A DNA stretch of 64,000 bases, taken from contig NZ_PQBS01000011.1 in NCBI RefSeq assembly GCF_002911695.1, positions 34,742 to 98,741 of the forward strand. The letters are read 5' to 3'. Source of the stretch: Gracilimonas amylolytica (GTDB lineage Bacteria; Bacteroidota; Rhodothermia; Balneolales; Balneolaceae). The position numbers were made by a program, and so were the translations under genes. The notes under the pieces were generated by a model. The model searched no databases, was not told the DNA's origin, and saw only the letters and a list, made by a program, of their open reading frames with translations. Position 1 is the first letter of the stretch. The number at the start of each line of letters is the position of its first letter. Shown piece by piece: positions 6,999 to 14,009 of the stretch.

Positions 6999-8960
6999 TC
7001 AGTCATCAAACTCTTGTTCGATCGCTTCAAGGCGTTGCTGATATTCTTCCCATTTCGAATATCGGTCTGTAAGGTCGGCTTTGAGCTGATCATATTCCAA
7101 TGAGAATTCCTTCACCTTGTCGGCATCATCATAGAAATCAGGCTGAGCCATGGTCTCCTCGATCTCACCTTTGCGGGTTTCCATCTGTTCGATCTCTTTC
7201 TCAACCGATTGAATGTTGTCACGTATCGGTTTGGTCCTGCGATTCCGTTCATTGCGTTGCTCTGCTTCTATCCGTCGCTGTTCTTTTCTGGAAAGTTGTG
7301 AGTTTTCTTCTTCTGATTGCTGAACCGTTTCTGAGGCAGCGTCCTGTTCTGCTTCTTCTTTCTTTTTGTCGAGATAATAGGAGACGTTACCCAAATAGGT
7401 TTTGATATAACCGGGCTGCACATCCAGAACTTTGTTGACAATGGGGTCCAGGAAATCACGATCGTGAGATACGATGAGGCAGGTGCCTTCATATTGCTGA
7501 ATGGCTTGCTGCAGGATGTTCTTACTGCTCATATCCAGGTGGTTGGTAGGCTCATCAAAGATCAGCAGATTAGCAGGTGATAGCAGCATCTTTGCCAGTG
7601 CCAGCCTGCTTTTCTCTCCGCCTGAGAGGACCTTCACTTTCTTAAAAACATCATCGCCCTGAAACAGGAAGCATCCCAGAATGGTCCTTAATTTACTCTC
7701 TTTCGCACCAGACCCGGCGTCGTGCATGGATTCGAGTGCGTCTTTTTTTGGATCCAGTTCTTCTGCCTGATGCTGTGCAAAATAATTGACGGTCACGTTA
7801 TGGCCCACAATGCGTTCGCCATTCTGATAAGGTTCGTTGCCGGCCAGGATACGGATCAATGTGGATTTTCCGGCTCCATTGGGGCCTACTACCGCGATCT
7901 TATCGCCTCGTTCGATCTCGTAATCGATCCCATCAAACACCACGTTTTCATCATAGCTTTTATGGAGGTTCTCCAGCTTCATCACCACCTGACCACTTCG
8001 TTCAGGTTCCGGAAAACGAAATGAGACCTTACTTTGCTCATCCTCGAGCTCGATCTGTTCCATTTTCTCCAGCTGCTTCACACGACTTTGAACCTGCCGG
8101 GCTTTCGAAGCCTTGTAACGGAAGCGATCAATGAACTCCTGGGTTTCCTTGATCTGCTTTTCCTGATTCTTTTTGGCATTCAGGAGCAATTCCCGCTCTT
8201 CTTCCCACTTCTTTTCATAAAAGGAGTAGTTACCGGCATAGTCTGAAATATCCCCGCTTCTGAGAGCCAGGGTTCTGTTGGTAATGGTATCCAGAAAGGC
8301 CTTATCGTGAGAAACTACCACCACGGCCCCTTCATAACTGTTCAGGAAGTTTTCCATCCACTGTAATGATTCAATATCCAGGTGGTTGGTAGGCTCATCC
8401 AGAAGGAGATAGGTGGGGCGGCGGAGTAACAGTTTGGCCAGGGCAATACGCATCAGCCAGCCTCCGCTGAATTCGGAGGTGTTTCGGTGAAAGTCTTCCT
8501 CAGTGAACCCAAGTCCCATCAAAACTTTTTCAACCTGAGAACGCAACTCATAGAGGCCGGACGATTCAAGTTCCGTTTGCAGGAGGCCGTAACGCTCCAT
8601 CAGTTTTTCGTACTCATCACTTTGATGGTCTACCTGTGAGAGTTTTTCCTGAATACCTTTCACTTTCATTTCAAGCTCGAAGAGTTCTGCAAAGGCCGTT
8701 TCCACTTCCTCCAGAACCGTCAGTGTGAAATCAGGGTCAACGCCATCCTGCGGGAGGTAACCAAGGGTTTCTTCATTTGCCAGCGAGACCGTTCCTTCAT
8801 CCGATTCCTGTATCCCCATGATGATTTTAAGCAAAGTGGATTTACCCGCCCCATTTGGGCCCACTAACCCGATCCGCTCACCGGGGTTGATGAAAGTACT
8901 GACGCCGTCGAGCAGTTCACGGTCGCCCAGGTGTAATGTGATGTTTTCGAGTGCTAACAA
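6999..8960 (-). CDS. ABC-F family ATPase (ribosome-associated, Uup/YbiT-like)
   Basis: Soluble protein of 653 residues with two ABC cassettes and no membrane domain, as in translation factors of the ABC-F group. Cassette 1 has Walker A GPNGAGKSTLL near residue 35, signature FSGGWLMRIALAK and Walker B LLLDEPTNHLD. The linker (about 240-310) is charged and helical, the part that reaches the ribosomal tRNA sites. Cassette 2 repeats Walker A, LSGGEKSRLALAK and IFDEPTNHLD. The last 110 residues are a strongly charged coiled coil, like the Uup C-terminal domain. There is no sign of an antibiotic-resistance type interdomain extension. Which ABC-F subfamily it belongs to needs a phylogeny. Confidence 0.92.
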   Translation of the reverse strand: MLALENITLHLGDRELLDGVSTFINPGERIGLVGPNGAGKSTLLKIIMGIQESDEGTVSLANEETLGYLPQDGVDPDFTLTVLEEVETAFAELFELEMKVKGIQEKLSQVDHQSDEYEKLMERYGLLQTELESSGLYELRSQVEKVLMGLGFTEEDFHRNTSEFSGGWLMRIALAKLLLRRPTYLLLDEPTNHLDIESLQWMENFLNSYEGAVVVVSHDKAFLDTITNRTLALRSGDISDYAGNYSFYEKKWEEERELLLNAKKNQEKQIKETQEFIDRFRYKASKARQVQSRVKQLEKMEQIELEDEQSKVSFRFPEPERSGQVVMKLENLHKSYDENVVFDGIDYEIERGDKIAVVGPNGAGKSTLIRILAGNEPYQNGERIVGHNVTVNYFAQHQAEELDPKKDALESMHDAGSGAKESKLRTILGCFLFQGDDVFKKVKVLSGGEKSRLALAKMLLSPANLLIFDEPTNHLDMSSKNILQQAIQQYEGTCLIVSHDRDFLDPIVNKVLDVQPGYIKTYLGNVSYYLDKKKEEAEQDAASETVQQSEEENSQLSRKEQRRIEAEQRNERNRRTKPIRDNIQSVEKEIEQMETRKGEIEETMAQPDFYDDADKVKEFSLEYDQLKADLTDRYSKWEEYQQRLEAIEQEFDD

Positions 8961-9084
8961 AGTGTGATGACTATCTGAATGAATAGTAAAAGTGAGGGCT
9001 GAAAATATGGATTAATTGCTGCGGTATGAAATTAATCCTATGGCTGTTTACCTCTTTTATGCAACGATGGTACGGGTACCCATA

Positions 9085-9112
9085 AGATCCCCGTTTTCAC
9101 GGGGATGACGGG
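9085..9112 (-). repeat. REP-like hairpin, inverted variant of the ATTCCCGC family
   Basis: Arms ATCCCCGT (9087-9094) and ACGGGGAT (9099-9106) with a TTTC loop, followed by GACG. Read on the minus strand it is CGTCATCCCCGTGAAAACGG and onward, the same layout as the 5726 and 9167 copies. Two arm positions differ, each compensated on the other arm. Confidence 0.75.
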
Positions 9113-9166
9113 GCAGTGGGTGGTTAGTTAACTTTTAGTCTAACATTATCACTTCAACCCCCCCTG

Positions 9167-9195
9167 GTCATTCCCGCGAAGGCGGGAATCTAAAA
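9167..9195 (+). repeat. REP-like hairpin, ATTCCCGC/GCGGGAAT family, copy 2
   Basis: Identical over 29 bases to the copy at 5726-5754: GTC, arm ATTCCCGC, GAAG loop, arm GCGGGAAT, then CTAAAA. With the inverted variant 55 bases upstream it forms a convergent pair in the ABC-F/gldC gap. Confidence 0.85.
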
Positions 9196-9276
9196 GATCA
9201 TTAATGAATCCCAATTCCTTCACAAATTCAGTTCAGAAAGCCTTAATTTGCAAAGAAATTCAACACAACCGATCTC

Positions 9277-9606
9277 ATGCCAAAAAAAGAAATCAACATT
9301 ACCGTAGAATTAGACGATCAGAACATCGCATCCAATATTGCCTTCAAGGCCGATGACATGCCTAACGTGGATGCTGTAAATTGCCGTGCCATGCTGCTTT
9401 CCTTCTGGGATGCCAAGAACAAGGACACGCTTAAACTGGATCTGTGGACACGCGACATGACCGTTGACGAAATGAAGATCTTCTTCCATCAAACGCTGGT
9501 TACCATGGCGAATACCCTTGAAAGTTCCATCGATGACGAACGCATTGCCGGCGACATGCGTGATTTCTGCCACTACTTTGCCGAGAAGATGGAGATCAAA
9601 GAGTAA
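9277..9606 (+). CDS. gldC: GldC-like protein
   Basis: Protein of 109 residues matching the GldC family of Bacteroidota. It has N-terminal ITVELDDQNIASNIAFKADD, a central LLSFWDAKNKDTLKLDLWTRDM, and the closing DFCHYFAEKMEI. GldC was found with gliding-motility genes in Flavobacterium but is widespread in non-gliding relatives, often near GldB. No gldB or other gliding gene is in this window, so a motility role should not be assumed. It is cytoplasmic with no signal peptide. It stands alone, 49 bases from the convergent YfcC gene. Confidence 0.85.
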   Translation: MPKKEINITVELDDQNIASNIAFKADDMPNVDAVNCRAMLLSFWDAKNKDTLKLDLWTRDMTVDEMKIFFHQTLVTMANTLESSIDDERIAGDMRDFCHYFAEKMEIKE

Positions 9607-9655
9607 AGGGCTCGAACATCCAGCAAGTAAAATTGCAGGTAAATTGCTTTCCCAT

Positions 9656-10999
9656 CTATAGTCCTATAAAAATGGCGATCGTGATTGAAGTTAGAGAGAT
9701 GCCCAGAATGATGCCGAATGGCCTCCAGCAGTAAAGAAGCCAGTCTTTGTAGGAAACCCCGGCTGCTGTTAGAATGGCCAGTAAAGCTCCATTGGTTGGC
9801 GTGATCATATCCATGATAATACCACCGTACTGATAACACAGGATCATCACTTGCCGAGACATACCAATAAGATCCGATAAAGGGGTAAGAAGTGGCATGG
9901 TAAGCACCGCGTGACCTGAGCTGCTTGGTATAGGGATGTGAATGAGAAGATGGGAGATCATCATTCCTACGGCAGATAAATAAACCGGTAGGTCCTGCAG
10001 TGGATTGAATAACCCATAAACGATGGTATCTATGATCATCCCATCCTGAAGCACCAGGTAAATACTTCGGGCAAGCCCAACAATAATGGCTGCAAAAGCC
10101 ATCTCATTGATACCAAAGGCATAGGCTTTGGATGTTTCGTTAAGGCCAAGCTGTCCGATCAGTCCCGCCGCAAACCCGGTTACCAGAAATAGGGCCGACA
10201 TTTCATTGTAGCCCCAGTCCCAGGTCATGATACCATACACCATAAATGCGAAGGTAAAAAGGATCAGATAAAGGATGATGGCAGAACGGGTTGGTAGTTT
10301 TTCAGATGAATCGTCCCCAGTTTTGACCTCATATTCTGAATGTTCATCCTTGCCATTACGGAGCACCCACCAGATCCAGAAAGTAAGGACTATCAGCAGG
10401 ACGATGATCCTGAACCATGAGCCGCTGAAAGGGGTGACTTCTGAGATCTTCTGAGCGATCAAGACTCCAAACGGATTGATCGGGCTGAAAGCAGCCCCGA
10501 TAGAGGCACACCCGGCACTGATCGCTATGGCAGAGATCTTGGTATAGCCGAGCCGACCGGCCATGGCAACCAGGAACGGGATCATCGCAATGATCTCCTC
10601 GAAGGTATGATTCAAAGCCCCGGCGGTTGCGAATACGATTCCGACCAGGATCATGACGCGGGATTTGGCGTGTTCAAACTTTCGGATCAAAGCCGAAATG
10701 CCATCATTAAAGGCTCCGGTTTTATCTACCACGATGAAAGCCCCACCAATAATGAGGATCAATACCACCAGGTCAGCGCCAAAAATGATTCCTTCCGGTA
10801 CCTTGATAACGGCATCAAAGACCCCGATCGGTTCAGCCTCAACCTGCTTGTAGCTGTTACTGACCACAACCTCACGGCCGGTCTCAGGGTCGGTCACACG
10901 GTCGTAACTCCCTGCCGGTATGAGGTGAGTCAGAACGGCAGAAAGGCCGATAAAGAATAACAGGATCGTTAAAGGATGCGGAAAATTGAATTTTTTCAT
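9656..10999 (-). CDS. YfcC family transporter (C4-dicarboxylate/basic amino acid antiporter-like)
   Basis: Inner-membrane protein of 447 residues with about 11-12 hydrophobic segments. It begins with the family pattern FPHPLTILLFFIGLSAVLTHLIPAGSYDR. It then has the exposed loop KVPEGIIFGADLVVLILIIGGAF and, near the C-terminus, IPIPSSSGHAVLTMPLLTPLSD and a MITPTNGALLAIL segment like those of DcuC-type and YfcC carriers. The Ser/Gly-rich re-entrant segments repeat in the two halves, as in the ion-transporter superfamily. Substrate is not determinable. It is followed on the same strand by nothing, and preceded by the MEMO-type gene 73 bases upstream, so they may share a transcript. Confidence 0.88.
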   Translation of the reverse strand: MKKFNFPHPLTILLFFIGLSAVLTHLIPAGSYDRVTDPETGREVVVSNSYKQVEAEPIGVFDAVIKVPEGIIFGADLVVLILIIGGAFIVVDKTGAFNDGISALIRKFEHAKSRVMILVGIVFATAGALNHTFEEIIAMIPFLVAMAGRLGYTKISAIAISAGCASIGAAFSPINPFGVLIAQKISEVTPFSGSWFRIIVLLIVLTFWIWWVLRNGKDEHSEYEVKTGDDSSEKLPTRSAIILYLILFTFAFMVYGIMTWDWGYNEMSALFLVTGFAAGLIGQLGLNETSKAYAFGINEMAFAAIIVGLARSIYLVLQDGMIIDTIVYGLFNPLQDLPVYLSAVGMMISHLLIHIPIPSSSGHAVLTMPLLTPLSDLIGMSRQVMILCYQYGGIIMDMITPTNGALLAILTAAGVSYKDWLLYCWRPFGIILGISLTSITIAIFIGL

Positions 11000-11071
11000 A
11001 GTCCGTAGGTAGGTTGGCTCAGAATATCTAATATTCAGTTGGTGAATTAAATTAGAATTTTGAGCTGCGGA

Positions 11072-12328
11072 TCAGCGATATATAATAGAACCAAAACTCA
11101 CCCCGCTTTCCCGTTCCGATTCATCCCAGAAATCGTAGGTCAGAACGTCACCTTTTAGCTCAGGTTTTATTTTAAGAAAGGCGTAAAGGGGAGGATATCC
11201 GCAAATACGATAAGGATCATATTTTTCACTCATCAGATCCAGTAATTGTTGGTGTGAACCGGAAGCCCCATGGCTTAGAAATGAGTCATCAAAGTTTCGG
11301 ATGTCTTCAAACATCTCTTTAGCCGGTTTATCATCCCCGAATTTTTTACCTACATGGGCCAGGTCGCCACTGATCAGGAAAAAGGTGTCATCATCTTCTG
11401 CAAACAGATCAGCCAGTAACCCGGTGAAGTTCTCCACCTGTTGCCCCTGAAATCCATCAGCTTTATAAAAGAGTTCATCCAGTCCGCCAACAAGGATTGG
11501 GATCATCGAAAAATCATGATCCCACAGATGCTTGAGGAAGATCAGATGCTGTTCAATACTGTGTTCAACCCGGTGCGCACGATCCCGGAAGGTAACCCCA
11601 AATGATTCTTCATCACCGCTGATCAGGTTTGAGATCTGTTCAATAGTTTCCCGATCGGTCTTAACCGTGCCGTTAACCATTTTGAAATCTTTGCCGGAAA
11701 TCACGAAAGGTCGCTCTTCATAAACGTCCGGATACATACCGGAATAATGCGAGGTAGCCAGCATAACCACGCGTTTTGGTTTCAAGTCTTTAATGGCTGA
11801 AAAAGCTTTGACATAGCTGTTCATGCCCACCCGAATATCGATGTGAGGTGCATAAAGGGCTTTTGCGGTTTGAACCGGATCCGCGGTCGGTAATTTGTCA
11901 AACGCTTCATTCAGGAAATGGGTCATCTCTTCAGCATCATCCGGGTAGGCCAGACCGGCTGTGATGGATTCATGCACATCCGATCTCTCATAATCTAACT
12001 CGGTTTTCTCCGCAAATTCTCTGAAGTAAGGTGAATGGAGCAGGGCATTCCCATCAAGGAATTGAACATACTCCAGGATCTGTTCTTTGGTAACCCCATT
12101 GCCCGTGTATTCCATCAGGTCTTCAATACTGCGCTGACCATCAAACAACGAAAATATATTCCGTGCAGAATGCGGAACAGCGAAATCATCCGGTGCATAT
12201 CCATACTGATCCTGAAAATAGAGAAAGGTCTCCCCGTCTTGTTTGATGGGTATGATCTGCACATCAAACCGAATGGGCGGAATAGGATCGGTGTAAGATG
12301 AAAAAATGGAATCAGGTTTATCAGTCAC
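11072..12328 (-). CDS. AmmeMemoRadiSam system protein B (MEMO1 family) with N-terminal PqqD-like domain
   Basis: Protein of 418 residues in two parts. Residues 1-110 look like a small winged-helix/PqqD-like domain (FSLFDGQRSIEDLMEYTG, then a helix and NALLHSPYF). Residues 150-418 match the MEMO fold, with LATSHYSGMYP, RDRAHRVEHSIEQHLIFLKHLW and LISGDLAHVGKKFG carrying the conserved His and Asp residues that bind metal in human MEMO1. In many genomes MEMO occurs with an AMMECR1 protein and a radical SAM protein. Neither partner is in this window, so the system here is incomplete or scattered. Function is unknown. It sits next to RAYT1's left palindrome. Confidence 0.85.
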   Translation of the reverse strand: MTDKPDSIFSSYTDPIPPIRFDVQIIPIKQDGETFLYFQDQYGYAPDDFAVPHSARNIFSLFDGQRSIEDLMEYTGNGVTKEQILEYVQFLDGNALLHSPYFREFAEKTELDYERSDVHESITAGLAYPDDAEEMTHFLNEAFDKLPTADPVQTAKALYAPHIDIRVGMNSYVKAFSAIKDLKPKRVVMLATSHYSGMYPDVYEERPFVISGKDFKMVNGTVKTDRETIEQISNLISGDEESFGVTFRDRAHRVEHSIEQHLIFLKHLWDHDFSMIPILVGGLDELFYKADGFQGQQVENFTGLLADLFAEDDDTFFLISGDLAHVGKKFGDDKPAKEMFEDIRNFDDSFLSHGASGSHQQLLDLMSEKYDPYRICGYPPLYAFLKIKPELKGDVLTYDFWDESERESGVSFGSIIYR

Positions 12329-12386
12329 AGTAGAAAATAATTTGTAAGGAGTTGATTTTTGGAGGCTCTAACTAATGGGGTGAAAT

Positions 12387-12430
12387 CTTTATACGTAGGG
12401 GTAATTCATGAATTCCCCCTACGTATAAAG
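12387..12430. repeat. RAYT1-family palindrome, left copy
   Basis: A 44-base palindrome with one mismatched pair. The core is GTAGGGG, AATTCATGAATT and CCCCTAC. The outer arms CTTTATAC and GTATAAAG differ from those of the other two copies yet match each other. It ends 21 bases before the RAYT1 ATG. Confidence 0.92.
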
Positions 12431-12451
12431 ATATAGCTTAAGCCAGAAATC

Positions 12452-13012
12452 ATGGGAACATATAAGCCAAAGAATAACCGAAAATCAATTCGTCTTCAAT
12501 GTTATGATTATTCATCGCCGGGCTATTATTTCGTAACAATATGCACAATAAATAGGGAATCTATTTTTGGTGAAATAGACGATGGTAGAATGGTATTGAA
12601 TGAATTTGGAAAAATAGCTAATAAGTATTGGTTGAGGATGCCAATAAACTATGATTACATTCGCATAAAGGCATATGTAATAATGCCAAATCATGTTCAC
12701 GGAATTATACAGATAATGAAAAATCATAACCCAGCCGTAGGGGCAATTCATGAATTGCCCCTACGGCTGGGTTATATGGACCAGGAGACCTACAGAAAAA
12801 AAAGACGATTAATGTATTTACCTAAAATAATTGGGTGGTATAAAATGAATGTATCAAGAGAGATTAATAGTAGGAGAGGTTCAATTGGTAAAAATTGCTG
12901 GCAACGAAATTACCATGAACATATCATTCGAGATCAAAGATCTTTAAATAAGATCACGGAATACATTGAAATGAATCCGAAATTATGGGAAAAGGATAAG
13001 TATTTTCATTAG
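12452..13012 (+). CDS. REP-associated Y1 transposase RAYT1, carrying an internal copy of its palindrome
   Basis: Y1/HUH single-strand DNA transposase-like protein (TnpA-REP, COG1943 type) of 186 residues. The HUH motif is MPNHVHGIIQI with His81 and His83. The probable nucleophilic Tyr is in CWQRNYHEHIIRDQ near residue 151, followed by YIEMNPKLW. Between the HUH strand and the basic helix (PKIIGWYKMNVSREI), residues 92-108 are encoded by a perfect 50-base palindrome in frame. The gene is distinctly AT-rich against the flanking MEMO and nth genes, consistent with acquisition. Related palindromes lie 21 bases before the start and over the stop codon. RAYTs are thought to be domesticated and to act on REP sequences rather than to move as transposons. 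Confidence 0.9.
   Translation: MGTYKPKNNRKSIRLQCYDYSSPGYYFVTICTINRESIFGEIDDGRMVLNEFGKIANKYWLRMPINYDYIRIKAYVIMPNHVHGIIQIMKNHNPAVGAIHELPLRLGYMDQETYRKKRRLMYLPKIIGWYKMNVSREINSRRGSIGKNCWQRNYHEHIIRDQRSLNKITEYIEMNPKLWEKDKYFH
12726..12775. repeat. Perfect 50-base palindrome inside RAYT1 coding sequence
   Basis: Every base from 12726 to 12775 pairs with its mirror position. The arms are ATAACCCAGCC and GGCTGGGTTAT around the family core GTAGGGGC-AATTCATGAATT-GCCCCTAC. It is the longest and most perfect of the three copies and lies in the reading frame of RAYT1, encoding residues 92-108. Confidence 0.95.
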
Positions 13013-13052
13013 TTCACGTAGGGGTAATTCATGAATTTCCCCTACGTGAACT
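13011..13052. repeat. RAYT1-family palindrome, right copy overlapping the RAYT1 stop
   Basis: A 42-base palindrome with a single mismatched pair and outer arms AGTTCAC and GTGAACT. It begins at the last two bases of the RAYT1 TAG and ends two bases before the nth stop, so it fills the space between the two convergent genes. Confidence 0.92.
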
Positions 13053-13054
13053 GG

Positions 13055-13759
13055 TCATTCATCTTCCCGCATTTTCTGGCATTCACAATTAATGCCATAA
13101 TTTTTGCACAAAGGATGATCCGGTGCTTCTGAAATCCGGGCTTTGCAGGGACCACGTCCGTGGTGGATCATCAGGTGTGACAGATCTGTCCAGCTTTCGC
13201 GGGGGAATAAGGCCATCAGGTCCTTTTCAATTTTATTGGTGTTCTTTTTTTCTTTGGTGAGGCCGAAGCGATTTGAAAATCTCTTGACGTGCGTATCTAC
13301 GACTACGCCTACATTAATTCCAAATGCATTTCCCAGGACCACGTTAGCGGTTTTGCGGGCGGCTCCACGAAGTTTCAGCAGGTCGTTCATATTCTGTGGG
13401 ACTTTCCCGTCAAATTCCTCTACCAAAATTTGGGAGGTTTCTTTTAGAGATTTCGCTTTGTTGCGATAAAAGCCGGTGGATCTTACCAATTCTTCCAACT
13501 CCTCCAGGGGAGCATCCTTCATTAGCTCAGGGGTGGGGTAGGTTTCGAAGAGAGCCGGAGTGGTTTTGTTGACTCTCACATCCGTGCACTGTGCACTCAA
13601 AATAGTAGCGATCAAAAGCTCAAAAGGGTTTCGGTGATCAAGCTCACAATGTGGGTTGGGGTAATACTTATAAAGCTCACTCAGGATCTCAAGTGCCCGC
13701 TCTTTTTGGGCTTTGGTTTTTCTTGGAAGCTTTGGGAGTTTATTTTTGTCTTTTGGCAT
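13055..13759 (-). CDS. nth: Endonuclease III-like DNA glycosylase/AP lyase
   Basis: Base-excision repair enzyme of 234 residues acting on oxidised pyrimidines. The helix-hairpin-helix contains catalytic Lys136 and is followed by Asp155 in VVDTHVKRF. The hairpin reads LRGAARKTAN, whereas the family norm is LPGVGRKTAN. The C-terminal iron-sulphur motif is also unusual: four Cys remain (205, 218, 225, 227) but spaced X12, X6, X1 instead of X6, X2, X5. Catalysis is probably intact, while cluster binding is uncertain. It ends two bases from the RAYT1 right palindrome. A lysine-rich N-terminal extension of about 20 residues precedes the fold. Confidence 0.92.
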   Translation of the reverse strand: MPKDKNKLPKLPRKTKAQKERALEILSELYKYYPNPHCELDHRNPFELLIATILSAQCTDVRVNKTTPALFETYPTPELMKDAPLEELEELVRSTGFYRNKAKSLKETSQILVEEFDGKVPQNMNDLLKLRGAARKTANVVLGNAFGINVGVVVDTHVKRFSNRFGLTKEKKNTNKIEKDLMALFPRESWTDLSHLMIHHGRGPCKARISEAPDHPLCKNYGINCECQKMREDE

Positions 13760-13940
13760 TTCAGTGATCAGTTAGCAGGAAACAGTTATCAGTAGGTTTG
13801 AAGGTATGATTTTGTGAGTAGATACGCATATTGGTTTATGGTTCGATTTTAAATATTAAACCACTCACCACTCATTTAACATGTAAAACTACCTCACTTA
13901 AAATTAAAGAGAAGTTGTGGCAGATTAACCTGGGCATACA

Positions 13941-13972
13941 CTGAATATTCAATATTCATTTCCGTATCTTTG
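13941..13972 (+). promoter_or_regulatory. Putative glyS promoter
   Basis: TATCTTTG at 13965-13972 fits TAnnTTTG exactly, with CTG (one base from TTG) 21 bases upstream at 13941-13943. The predicted start near 13979 gives a leader of about 30 bases to glyS. Confidence 0.55.
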
Positions 13973-14009
13973 GCGCTCAACGAATTTTTGAAACTGTAAA
14001 ATCACACAC

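Larger units (their letters stand above)
8961..9276. other. Intergenic gap with an inverted pair of REP-like hairpins
   Basis: A 316-base gap between the divergent ABC-F and gldC genes. It holds two REP-like hairpins, at 9085-9112 and 9167-9195, described separately. A near-consensus -7 element (TTAATTTG, 9243-9250) precedes gldC but has T where the consensus has A. Nothing else is evident. Confidence 0.6.

Noticed and set aside
12452..13012. Intact insertion sequence at RAYT1
   Set aside because: No target duplication or left/right end structure beyond the palindromes; the gene fits a single-copy domesticated RAYT better than an IS200/IS605 element.
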